From positions 2,732,501-2,796,500 of the forward strand of contig NZ_CP012836.1 in NCBI RefSeq assembly GCF_001593605.1: 64,000 nt of DNA. The letters are read 5' to 3'. Source of the stretch: Algoriphagus sanaruensis (lineage in GTDB: Bacteria; Bacteroidota; Bacteroidia; Cytophagales; Cyclobacteriaceae). Both the position numbers and the translations under genes were made by a program. Below the pieces are notes generated by a model. That model did not search any database and was not told where the DNA came from. It worked only from the letters and a program-made list of their open reading frames with translations. How positions within the stretch are numbered: position 1 is the first letter of the stretch; every line of letters begins with the position of its first letter. This document shows, piece after piece, positions 44,383-52,708 of this stretch.

Positions 44383-47300
44383 CTAAGAAGGTGATTCGGC
44401 ATTTAAATACCGAACTATCTTTTCATAAAGGATATCAGGTGTGAAAGGCTTCGGGACGAAATCATTTATACCCACCTCATCTAGTTGTTCCTTTACTTCG
44501 TGAATTGAAGTCGCGGTCAATGCTAAAATGGGAATCTTTCTCTTTGAAATCTCCGAATGATTTCTGATCTCTTGAGCCACTTCAAACCCGTCAAGTTCTG
44601 GCATTTGTAAATCCAGAATAACCAGATTATAGTGGTTGATACCAAATAATTCCAAGGCTTCTCTACCATCGGATGCAATATCCAAATCCTTGGTATTCCA
44701 TTTACTAAGAAACTTTCGAATCAATATCTGATTGACCATATTATCCTCTGCAACAAGGATTTTGGCATGCTCTAGACTCTTTGCTAAAAGTTGATTCTGC
44801 TCTTTTTGCTGTTTTTCAATTTGATCAATACATGCAAATGAAAGAGTGAACTCAAAAATACTCCCCCCTCCCTTTTTAGGTCTTAATTCTATTTCTCCAC
44901 CATGGAGTTCCACCAATCGCTTTACAATGGCTAAACCTAATCCAGTTCCGCCATATTTTCTACTTGTGGAGGATGAGGCTTGGGTAAAGGCTTCAAAAAT
45001 CGTTTTCCGCTTTGATTCGGGAATTCCTATTCCTGTATCCTCAAAAACAAATCGAATTTCCCGTTGATCCTTGGTCGCATATTCCTGAATAACAGAGATT
45101 TTGACATATCCTTTTTCAGTAAACTTTACAGCATTAGATATCAGATTATTGATGATTTGGCCGAGTCTTAGGGAATCGCCAATCAAGGAATCCGGAATAG
45201 AAGAATCTATTTCAGTGATCAATTGAATGTTCTTTTCATTCGCCTGAAAACTATGCGAATGAACGATTCGAGTGACCAAATTTTTAACATCAAAAGGAGA
45301 TTTTTCCAATTCTACTTTTCCAGAATCGATTTTATTGAAATCCAAAATATCATTGATCAAGGCCATCAGATTCTCTGCTGAAAACTGCAAGGTCTTGAGG
45401 TTCTCAAGCTGATCTGGTCTTGGATTTTCTTCCATGAGGAAATGAGCCAAACCAATTACTGCATTCATTGGTGTCCGAATCTCGTGACTCATCACAGACA
45501 AAAATTGGCTTTTCACCTGAGAAGCCTGCTCTGCTTTTTCTTTTGCCAAAAGCAATTCTCGCTGTGCTTCTTTTAGCTTAGAAATGTCACGTGCTATTCC
45601 GGTATAAAATCGGTGAATTCCACTTTTATCTACCGTCAATCGACCATTGGAACTAAAAACTCGATATTCCCCGCTTTTGTGTCTTAATCTGAATTCTAAA
45701 TATTGAGTATCACTAAGGAGATCTTGATTTTCCTCCAACATCCCTCTAAATACATCTAAATCGTCTGGATTGAGGTAGTCAAAAATACTCCTACCGATTA
45801 CCTCTTCCGATTCGTAATCCAAAAACTGCTTGACATTAGGCGAAACATATTGCAATAAGAAAGTTTCTGTCAATGAAAATATGATCTCAGTCGAATCCTC
45901 AACCAATCTCCTGTATTTCTCTTCGGACCGAAGTAAATCCTGTTTGGCTTGATATTCCTCATGGATATCCCGGATGATACTTAGCGCATATTTTGCCTCA
46001 CCATCTTGGATAATAGGTCTGATAATCCGGTAGTAAAATCGACCTTTATGAAAAAATTCTGTTTCAACCACTTCCCGTTCATTTAAAACACGGTCCAAGA
46101 TTGGTGCAATTTCCTGAAGTGGTGTAAGCTGAATGTCTGCAAGCGATTTTCCTTGAAAATCTTCACGACTTAGTCCCCATTTGTCAAAGTTAGTCCCTTC
46201 GGCTACTATGTATTTTCTGGATCGGTCCATCAAAAACACATTGGTATCAGGAATATTAGCCGCTAAAACTCGATATAATTCATCCCGCTCTCTTTGAATA
46301 ACCTCGAGATTTTTTCGGTCTGAAATATCTTGAAAGAGCCCTTCATGAAGAATTATCCGTCCATTTTCATCCCGAACATCAGTAGTTCGATCCTCTACCC
46401 AAACTTCTTCTCCGGATTTGGTTACTAATCGGTATTCACCTGAATAAGAGCGGATTCCATCTAATTCATTCGATCCTCTAATTATTTCTTGAATTCTTGC
46501 TCGGTCCTCTTTATGAATAAGACTTAGAATAGAAACTCTATTATCAATCAGGTCTTTAGCATCATAACCAAATCGGCTCACATTTTCAGAGATATAATCT
46601 ATTTGAAAATTCTGAGATGGGTTAACTCTAAAAAGCACGACGGGACTATTCTCAACGATTAGTTTTGCTCGTTTCGCAATCTGCTCATTTCGATGCTTTT
46701 CTTCCAATCCATGAAAAATCATCGAATAGCCGATCGTTTCACCTCCTTCGGCAACTATTGCTTGAAAAATCAATTCAAAAGGCGCAAAAACTTGACTTTT
46801 GGCCTTCTGAACATGTCGCTCATTTCTCCAAATCTCTCCTAATTGAAGTTTGGATAAGATTTCTGAAAAAGACTCCCCAATTTCCCAATCAACCTTTAGA
46901 AAATCAGAAATAAGTTTTCCCGAAGGATTTTCTGATTCATTTGAAAAGGTTTCCTGAGCTTTTTCATTGTAATAAATAATTTCGAGCTGAGTATTGGTCA
47001 CCAAGATTGGATCACCTACCTGAGCCAGAATCTGCGATTGAAGCTTTAAATAACTTTCGGCCGCTCGCTTATGGGTGATGTCTGTAAAAAATCCAAAAAC
47101 TTCTATTCCCTCACTCAGAAATTCCTTTTTGCCTTCTATTTCATAGCTGATATACCTGACCTGACCCTCGGCATCCTGCATCGTAAACTCTCCAGAAGTC
47201 CTCGTAATCTCTCTTGATGCCCTTTTTAAATTGGTTATAAAATCAGTTCTACACGATTTGTCAATTCGATAAATTAAGCCTGAAAATTCCTGGACCATCG

Positions 47301-48696
47301 GTTGATCCCCGAGGCCAAACATTTTAGAAAGACCTGAAGAAAAGTAAAATCGATCTTTAAATGCGCTATACCTCCAGGAACCCGAACGTGAAAGAATTTC
47401 AGTATAGGTGAGTAAATCCTCATTTCGCTTCAGCTTTCTTGTAATTTGACTTCCCAAGAATGCACCCGCCAGAATATCTCCAAATTGACGAAATACCTGA
47501 AAATCCTTTTTTAAGTCAGAAGGATTAGCCTTTTCAAACTCAAACTGAATTACTCCAATCAAACGATTCGAAGAAATCATGGGGATGAGCAATAGCCCTT
47601 TTTCTTTTGCCTTGGAAGGATTTTCTGATTTTGAAAAAGTCGTATAGATAACCTTTCCTTCTTCCAACTGACTCCTTTTCTGATTGAACATGAAAAAATA
47701 TTTGGAAGTCATTAGAATGGAATCGGCCTCATCTTTGCCTTCACCTGTCCATGAATTGAGAATTTCCAGGTGATTGATTTCTCTATTGAGGATAAGGATT
47801 TTAGCATGTCCAGCTTTCAAAAAATCCCCAATTAACTGTAGAGACTGTTCAAATTTTTCTTCCAGATCTATCAAATTTCCGTTGATGATTTCAGCAGAAA
47901 CTTGATTGATCAGATTTTCAATTTCATACCGATCTTGAAGCAATTGACCAGTTAGAGCAAAATCTGTAATATCTCTTGAGCTGATCAATATCCCTTGGAT
48001 GACTGGGTGATCTAAAAGATTTTTGGCAAAACTCTCCAGATAAAAACGGCTACCATCTAGCTTGTTTACCCAAAAATCAATCGGCACTTCATTCGGTGAA
48101 TGCAATACATCCTCAAAGCTGCCTTTTACAATTTCAATGATCCCAGCCTGAATAAACTCCTTAAAATTTCTCCCTAAAAGTTGCCCAGTTTCTAATCCCA
48201 GAGTTTCTGTAACAGACTCACTTACAAACTTATAGTTTCCATCTTCATCAAAAACAGCGATCAAATCATGGGTATTCCTGAGAATACTGTACATATACAT
48301 AAGTTCCTCAGTAAGAGCACCATCAGAGCTGTTTTCAAGCTCTTCGATCGCCTCCGATTTAGTACGGATTGGGGTACCCTTTGCAATCAAAAAATATCCA
48401 GAATAGCTCGATGGAACATTGATAAAGGTCCATTCAAATGCTTGTCTCCCTCCACTTTTATCAAATAAAGATTTTATTAATCGCTTTTTAGGAATCGCTC
48501 CTGTTTCAAAAAAGGTCTTTAACTCCTGAACGAGATCCTCTCGTTGAAAAAAGGCGATCCAATCATCTGAAATCGATTCAAACCCATTGGAGAAATAAGA
48601 ATTAAAAAACAAAATCTCTTCTGAGTCCATCAGGAAAAGAGGTTCCTTAAACTCATTGAGAAAATCTGAAATATCGAATTGTGAAAATTGCGTCAT
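44383..48696 (-). CDS. Soluble multi-PAS hybrid histidine kinase
   Basis: A 1437-residue hybrid sensor kinase without signal peptide or membrane helix. The sensory part has about six or seven PAS domains with PAC motifs (starting near residues 10, 145, 435, 560, 690, 815 and 945) and a GAF-like domain (about 265-420). Then come HisKA with His1071 in MSHEIRTP, an HATPase (NNLISNAVKF, DTGIGIP, GGTGLGLAIV), and one receiver domain with Asp1362 (VILDLQMPELDG) and Lys in FVPKPF. It senses cytosolic signals. There is no Hpt or output domain, so it needs a separate Hpt partner and regulator, which are not adjacent. The single long gene has a 282-nt upstream region. Confidence 0.93.
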   Translation of the reverse strand: MTQFSQFDISDFLNEFKEPLFLMDSEEILFFNSYFSNGFESISDDWIAFFQREDLVQELKTFFETGAIPKKRLIKSLFDKSGGRQAFEWTFINVPSSYSGYFLIAKGTPIRTKSEAIEELENSSDGALTEELMYMYSILRNTHDLIAVFDEDGNYKFVSESVTETLGLETGQLLGRNFKEFIQAGIIEIVKGSFEDVLHSPNEVPIDFWVNKLDGSRFYLESFAKNLLDHPVIQGILISSRDITDFALTGQLLQDRYEIENLINQVSAEIINGNLIDLEEKFEQSLQLIGDFLKAGHAKILILNREINHLEILNSWTGEGKDEADSILMTSKYFFMFNQKRSQLEEGKVIYTTFSKSENPSKAKEKGLLLIPMISSNRLIGVIQFEFEKANPSDLKKDFQVFRQFGDILAGAFLGSQITRKLKRNEDLLTYTEILSRSGSWRYSAFKDRFYFSSGLSKMFGLGDQPMVQEFSGLIYRIDKSCRTDFITNLKRASREITRTSGEFTMQDAEGQVRYISYEIEGKKEFLSEGIEVFGFFTDITHKRAAESYLKLQSQILAQVGDPILVTNTQLEIIYYNEKAQETFSNESENPSGKLISDFLKVDWEIGESFSEILSKLQLGEIWRNERHVQKAKSQVFAPFELIFQAIVAEGGETIGYSMIFHGLEEKHRNEQIAKRAKLIVENSPVVLFRVNPSQNFQIDYISENVSRFGYDAKDLIDNRVSILSLIHKEDRARIQEIIRGSNELDGIRSYSGEYRLVTKSGEEVWVEDRTTDVRDENGRIILHEGLFQDISDRKNLEVIQRERDELYRVLAANIPDTNVFLMDRSRKYIVAEGTNFDKWGLSREDFQGKSLADIQLTPLQEIAPILDRVLNEREVVETEFFHKGRFYYRIIRPIIQDGEAKYALSIIRDIHEEYQAKQDLLRSEEKYRRLVEDSTEIIFSLTETFLLQYVSPNVKQFLDYESEEVIGRSIFDYLNPDDLDVFRGMLEENQDLLSDTQYLEFRLRHKSGEYRVFSSNGRLTVDKSGIHRFYTGIARDISKLKEAQRELLLAKEKAEQASQVKSQFLSVMSHEIRTPMNAVIGLAHFLMEENPRPDQLENLKTLQFSAENLMALINDILDFNKIDSGKVELEKSPFDVKNLVTRIVHSHSFQANEKNIQLITEIDSSIPDSLIGDSLRLGQIINNLISNAVKFTEKGYVKISVIQEYATKDQREIRFVFEDTGIGIPESKRKTIFEAFTQASSSTSRKYGGTGLGLAIVKRLVELHGGEIELRPKKGGGSIFEFTLSFACIDQIEKQQKEQNQLLAKSLEHAKILVAEDNMVNQILIRKFLSKWNTKDLDIASDGREALELFGINHYNLVILDLQMPELDGFEVAQEIRNHSEISKRKIPILALTATSIHEVKEQLDEVGINDFVPKPFTPDILYEKIVRYLNAESPS

Positions 48697-48921
48697 GAAT
48701 CTTGAAAAGCTCCTTCTCTACTAAGAAGCATTATTGACCTAATATTTAAAAACAATACCTTTTTCCAAAAACTTTGGGAGGATATTTTCGAAAAAGCTTC
48801 ACTTTCAAATTTCCTTTCCTAACCTATTTCAAAAATCAACAAGTTTTGCCTTTACTCTCCTATCATCCACTTTCTGAAAAGAAATTTCAACTTTTAAGCC
48901 TTGAAAAATAACCAAAATCCT

Positions 48922-48936
48922 AACCTACGATAGGTT
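48922..48936. promoter_or_regulatory. 15-bp palindrome upstream of the ybjQ-like gene
   Basis: AACCTA-CGA-TAGGTT, perfect 6-3-6 symmetry, 42 nt before the start. The right half also forms a near -7 box (TAGGTTTT), so a bound regulator could block transcription. Function is inference. Confidence 0.38.
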
Positions 48937-48978
48937 TTATTCGTCCCTCATCCAAATAAAACCACAAAATTTAAAAAT

Positions 48979-49299
48979 ATGATTCTTTCCACTACCAACA
49001 ACCTTGAAGGTTATCAAATCGATCAATACCTCGGAATCGTCTCTGGGGAGACAATTATTGGAGCTAATGTGTTCAAAGACTTTTTTGCCAGCATCACTGA
49101 TATTGTAGGTGGACGTTCTTCTGCTTATGAACAAGTACTTCGAGAAGCCAAAGCAACTGCCATGTCAGAAATGGAAATGCAAGCCAGACATTTCGGGGCT
49201 ACTGCAGTAATTGGAATTGATTTGGATTATGAAACAATCCGTGATGGAATGCTTATGGTAACCGTAAGCGGGACTGCCGTGAGAACCTCCAAACTATAA
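48979..49299 (+). CDS. YbjQ/UPF0145 family protein
   Basis: A 106-residue protein of the YbjQ (UPF0145/DUF74) family. Characteristic segments are [31 protein letters not shown], then [33 protein letters not shown] and the final VSGTAVR. It is a small beta-rich, pentamer-forming fold with no signal peptide. Function is unknown; a heavy-metal role has been suggested for some members only. It has an isolated promoter region with a 15-bp palindrome and is convergent with the 2Fe-2S gene. Confidence 0.87.
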   Translation: MILSTTNNLEGYQIDQYLGIVSGETIIGANVFKDFFASITDIVGGRSSAYEQVLREAKATAMSEMEMQARHFGATAVIGIDLDYETIRDGMLMVTVSGTAVRTSKL

Positions 49300-49321
49300 T
49301 TGAAAAAGTTGAGGCTACTTC

Positions 49322-49588
49322 CTATCCCTGTTGGGAATCCAAGGAGGTAGCCTCTTTAATTTTTTTCTCGATATCGCGAATTGAAACTCTTTTCAATACC
49401 TCATTTCCCAAAGCGCAAATAGGTCCACTTTTACATCGATCCATGCACTTGGTTAAAACAAGTTGAAATTTTCCACGATGGAGTTTAGCCTGTAAAAGGG
49501 ACTTTATTTCTTTTTTGAGAAGTTTTGCCCCTAACTTTTTACAATCTTTTCCTTGGCAGAGGAACAGGAATTGTCTTTCAGACCCCAT
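49322..49588 (-). CDS. Thioredoxin-like 2Fe-2S ferredoxin domain protein
   Basis: An 88-residue protein of the thioredoxin-like 2Fe-2S ferredoxin family (as in NuoE C-terminal domains and Azotobacter FeSII). Ligand cysteines are in FLCQGKDCKK (two), KCMDRCKSGPIC (three available). It is cytosolic and probably an electron carrier or a small metallochaperone-like protein. It starts 3 nt after the DUF819 permease gene, so the two are co-transcribed; no clear redox partner enzyme is visible in the neighbourhood. Confidence 0.78.
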   Translation of the reverse strand: MGSERQFLFLCQGKDCKKLGAKLLKKEIKSLLQAKLHRGKFQLVLTKCMDRCKSGPICALGNEVLKRVSIRDIEKKIKEATSLDSQQG

Positions 49589-49591
49589 TAT

Positions 49592-50842
49592 TTATCCGTA
49601 AATGCTCTGCATCAGTAATCCACAAAGATAGGCCCCATAGGTACCTAGTGCATATCCCAATACAGCTAATAAAACTCCAACTGGAGCCAAAGAAGCATCA
49701 AATGCTGAGGCAACTATGGGTGCAGAGGCTGCCCCTCCCACATTAGCTTGGGAACCCACAGCCACGTAAAAAAACGGAGCCTTTATCATCCAAGCGACAA
49801 AGCTCATAATCAAAATATGGAAGAACATCCAAAGGATTCCGATTAGAAAAAATATAGGATTATCCAATACCGCCCCAAGATCCATTTGCATCCCTATCGT
49901 GGCTACGAGGACATACAAAAGGACAGAACCCATTCTCGAAGCACCCGCACCTTCCAATTTCCGGGCTCTTGTAAATGACAACACTAAACCTGCCGTAGTT
50001 GCAATAACTACAATCCAGAAAAATTTGGAATTCAAGGAATACTGATCGAGCTCAGGAAAATTATCTCCAAACCAAGGCCCAAGGAAATCGGCTGCAAAAT
50101 GAGAAAAGCCAGTAACTCCAAACCCTATACCAAGTATCAGCATGGTATCCTTCAGGGAGGGTATTTTCATAATGCCCTCCCGAAACTTGGCTATCCGGTC
50201 GCGTAGCTCATAAATTGCCCGAGTATCGGCTTTCAAAAGCTTATCCAATTTTTCAGGCTTTGCTGCCCAATAAAGCAAAAATGCCATCCAGAGATTTGCC
50301 ACTAAGACGTCTACAGCAATCATTTGAGCAAATAATGAGGGACTTGCTCCAAAGACCTCCAACATAGCGGTTTGATTTGCACCACCACCAATCCAACTTC
50401 CGGAAATGGTAGCCAATCCTCTCCAAAGTTCATCAGGTCCGGTTCCTGAATAAATTTCAGGATGAATCCATCCTACTGTAAGCAAGGCTAACGGTCCACC
50501 CAAAACAATTCCTACCGTTCCTGCCAAAAACATGGTTAAGGCTTTGGGCCCTAATCTCAGAATACCTTTAAGATCAATACTAATTGTAAACAGCACCAAG
50601 GATGCCGGAAGCAAATACCTAGAAGCTACAGTGTAGAGACTTGATTCTTCTCCAGAAATCCATCCCAAGGAATTAAAAACAGCTGGAATAAAATAACACA
50701 ATAAGACCGTGGGAACGTAAGTGTAGAATTTTACCCAAAACGGATGTCGACTTGAAGAGGTAGCAAATACAAATGCCAAAGTGGCCATCAATAGACCAAA
50801 AACAACAGCATCATTTTGAAATAAAGGGGTAGATTCTTCCAT
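49592..50842 (-). CDS. DUF819-family integral membrane protein
   Basis: A 416-residue membrane protein with about 12 hydrophobic helices, of the DUF819 (YjcL-like) family. Signature features are SRYLLPASLVLFTISIDLKGILRLGPKAL, the conserved GSWIGGGANQTAMLEVF, and GSQANVGGAASAPIVASAFD near the C-terminus, resembling paired re-entrant loops of transporters. Function is unknown; transport of an anion or small metabolite is inferred from the fold. ATG 50842 is used instead of TTG 50851. It is followed after 3 nt by the 2Fe-2S protein gene. Confidence 0.85.
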   Translation of the reverse strand: MEESTPLFQNDAVVFGLLMATLAFVFATSSSRHPFWVKFYTYVPTVLLCYFIPAVFNSLGWISGEESSLYTVASRYLLPASLVLFTISIDLKGILRLGPKALTMFLAGTVGIVLGGPLALLTVGWIHPEIYSGTGPDELWRGLATISGSWIGGGANQTAMLEVFGASPSLFAQMIAVDVLVANLWMAFLLYWAAKPEKLDKLLKADTRAIYELRDRIAKFREGIMKIPSLKDTMLILGIGFGVTGFSHFAADFLGPWFGDNFPELDQYSLNSKFFWIVVIATTAGLVLSFTRARKLEGAGASRMGSVLLYVLVATIGMQMDLGAVLDNPIFFLIGILWMFFHILIMSFVAWMIKAPFFYVAVGSQANVGGAASAPIVASAFDASLAPVGVLLAVLGYALGTYGAYLCGLLMQSIYG

Positions 50843-50907
50843 TTCGAGCAAAGTTTGCTTGCAACAATACCAAAAAAATCAGCAACCCCCTAATTCTAAA
50901 AATAGCC

Positions 50908-51537
50908 TTAAGATTGAATAATCTCAATCAATTCACTCAATATCATGGCCGTTGCGCCCCAGACTATTTCACCTTGGATATCAAAATAAGGCGTTTGTAA
51001 TTTAAGGTTAATAACAGGTTCTAAAATCGTTTCTCTTTTAGTCTCAGGCTGAATAAGCTGATGAATATCGGTAGCAATCACTCGTTCGACTTCTTTTTGA
51101 TCTGGAATCCAGTTGGGAGGATTAGTAGTAAATCCAATCACTGGGTGTACCAAAAAATTACTTGCAGGGATATATAAACTGGTTAATGAGCCTAAAATCT
51201 GAATTTCTTTTTGCGACACTCCAATTTCTTCTTCAGCTTCCCGCAAAGCTGTATGAAAAATATCTCGGTCAGACTCTTCCATTTTTCCTCCTGGAAATGC
51301 AACCTGTCCACTATGGACGCCTGGATAAGTGGGTCTCTTAATCAGTGGAAAAAAGGTGCGATTTTGATCAGGATACATCAATATCAAAACACTACTCGAT
51401 CGACTTCCTACTTTGGGGCTTGAGGAAAATCTTCGCATATCCACTGGCTTTGGTGCCATGAGTAGATGTGCTTCATGGCCGGGAAGTTTCTCGTTGAGCT
51501 TTTTTTCAAGAATTGATCTGACTTTATCAAAATTCAT
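50908..51537 (-). CDS. NUDIX hydrolase, CoA pyrophosphatase type
   Basis: A 209-residue NUDIX enzyme of the CoA-pyrophosphatase (NudL/PCD1) group. The family pre-box region is VLILMYPDQNRTFFPLIKRPTYPGVHSGQVAFPGGKMEESD, and the NUDIX box GG-x-E-E ... REAEEEIG is complete, with the metal-binding glutamates present. It would hydrolyse CoA or oxidised CoA to 3',5'-ADP and 4'-phosphopantetheine; this is a family-level prediction. Its start overlaps the end of the upstream lipoprotein gene by 11 nt, so they share a transcript. Confidence 0.86.
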   Translation of the reverse strand: MNFDKVRSILEKKLNEKLPGHEAHLLMAPKPVDMRRFSSSPKVGSRSSSVLILMYPDQNRTFFPLIKRPTYPGVHSGQVAFPGGKMEESDRDIFHTALREAEEEIGVSQKEIQILGSLTSLYIPASNFLVHPVIGFTTNPPNWIPDQKEVERVIATDIHQLIQPETKRETILEPVINLKLQTPYFDIQGEIVWGATAMILSELIEIIQS

Positions 51538-52210
51538 TTTCCAACTGAACAGAAGTCAATCGCTTATTTAGATAAGAAACTGTCTCATAGCTCGGAGAAA
51601 CTTTTTGGAGGCTAAATTGACTCATAGTGTGATCCTCCAAATCGATCAACCAGATCATTGGTCGAAAGCCTTCCTCCTCCTGAAAATAGCCGAGGACTAA
51701 AAATTCACTAGGAGACATCCACATGGCATCCTCAAACATCCCTGAGGGCCCCATAAACAAAAGTCTTTCTTTCATTCCATCCTTTCGGTACCAAACCACC
51801 TCAGAATCCGGATTTAAAAATGGTTTATCAAGTGATTCTTGAGCCTCCACCTTATAGGAATAAATGTCAATGGTTCCATTGCCTTCTGGTTGATTAAACT
51901 GGAATTGTTTTAATGGATCCCCATCTAAAATTGGATTTGATTCAGGCATCTCCATCGGATCAATTGAATCAGTCAACACCCAATTAAAATCATCTCCTGA
52001 AAACGCCCCCACTGAACTTTCCCAATGTTTTTTCCATGAGGCCTTTTGATCCAATCCCAAAGTTATTTTCTGCTTTAAAATTTCAATTTCTGCCTCATTG
52101 ACATCAATTTCATTCACTTTTTCTTCGGAAGAAATATCTCCAGAATCACAGGATGACAAAATTATTAAAGCTCCAAAAAGCGCAATTACGGACGATCGAA
52201 GGTATTTCAT
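51527..52210 (-). CDS. Hypothetical lipoprotein
   Basis: A 227-residue lipoprotein, family not recognised. The ATG at 52210 begins a lipoprotein signal with lipobox LSSC; an in-frame extension to 52285 would place 25 extra residues before it and is rejected. After an acidic linker (SSEEKVNEIDVNEAEIE) the mature domain is beta-rich and contains FNQPEGNGTIDIYSYKVEAQ, EVVWYRKDG and MWMSPSEFLVLGYFQ, suggesting a small sensor or binding domain. It is co-transcribed with the NUDIX gene (11-nt overlap). A promoter with an attached hairpin lies about 270 nt upstream. Confidence 0.62.
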   Translation of the reverse strand: MKYLRSSVIALFGALIILSSCDSGDISSEEKVNEIDVNEAEIEILKQKITLGLDQKASWKKHWESSVGAFSGDDFNWVLTDSIDPMEMPESNPILDGDPLKQFQFNQPEGNGTIDIYSYKVEAQESLDKPFLNPDSEVVWYRKDGMKERLLFMGPSGMFEDAMWMSPSEFLVLGYFQEEEGFRPMIWLIDLEDHTMSQFSLQKVSPSYETVSYLNKRLTSVQLENEF

Positions 52211-52443
52211 AGTCACAAAACAAAGTCTTAAGCTAATAGATAAAATGCTATAAATACAACTGCTGAATAAAGAAAAGGAATTCAAAATTCGGCAATTCGC
52301 CGTTGAACTAACATTTAAGATGATTTTAAAGCCTTATCTTCTTGAATTAGTGATACTTGTTCCTGATGTATAGTAATACCTATTTGGCTGAAAAGAATTG
52401 ATAGCATTCGAAAAAGGAAATGGTCCGAAAAACCAGGAAACGG

Positions 52444-52478
52444 TAAAATAAAAAAGGCCGGGCATCACCCGACCTTTT
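52444..52478 (-). terminator. Terminator hairpin in a divergent intergenic region
   Basis: On the minus strand AAAAGGTCGGG pairs with CCCGGCCTTTT (one G-U wobble), 5-nt loop, then UUUUUU-A-UUUU. Read on the plus strand the same wobble becomes a C-A mismatch and the T-run is shorter, so the structure belongs to a leftward RNA. No annotated gene ends here. Confidence 0.7.
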
Positions 52479-52486
52479 CCTGCTCT

Positions 52487-52517
52487 CAAACCTATTAAAC
52501 CTATTGTAGATATTCAA
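52487..52517 (-). promoter_or_regulatory. Promoter for a very short leftward RNA or lipoprotein leader
   Basis: TAGGTTTG (52494-52487) and TTG (52517-52515) with 20 nt between them, the same geometry as the helicase promoter. Predicted start near 52480, immediately before the hairpin at 52444-52478. Confidence 0.55.
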
Positions 52518-52708
52518 TTCATGAATACTGTCGAAAAGTAGAAAATGTTTTTATTCCCTCCAAACAATCGATTGCGAAAAATTTTCAAAATTTTATTTCG
52601 TGAACATAAAACTCATTTAAATCACAGAAAATCAGGCTTTTTATTTTAATAAAAATCTTAACTATGTCTAGAAATAAACCGAAATTCAATTAGGTAGCAA
52701 AATTTTCT

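Larger units (their letters stand above)
52211..52708. other. 498-nt divergent gene-free region
   Basis: No credible ORF on either strand. The centre holds a complete Bacteroidota-type promoter (52487-52517, leftward) followed at once by an intrinsic-terminator hairpin (52444-52478). The right 180 nt before aceK are very AT-rich without a clear promoter box. Confidence 0.65.

Noticed and set aside
52286..52708. Short ORFs in the region before aceK.
   Set aside because: They are AT-rich, lack start contexts and protein-like composition.
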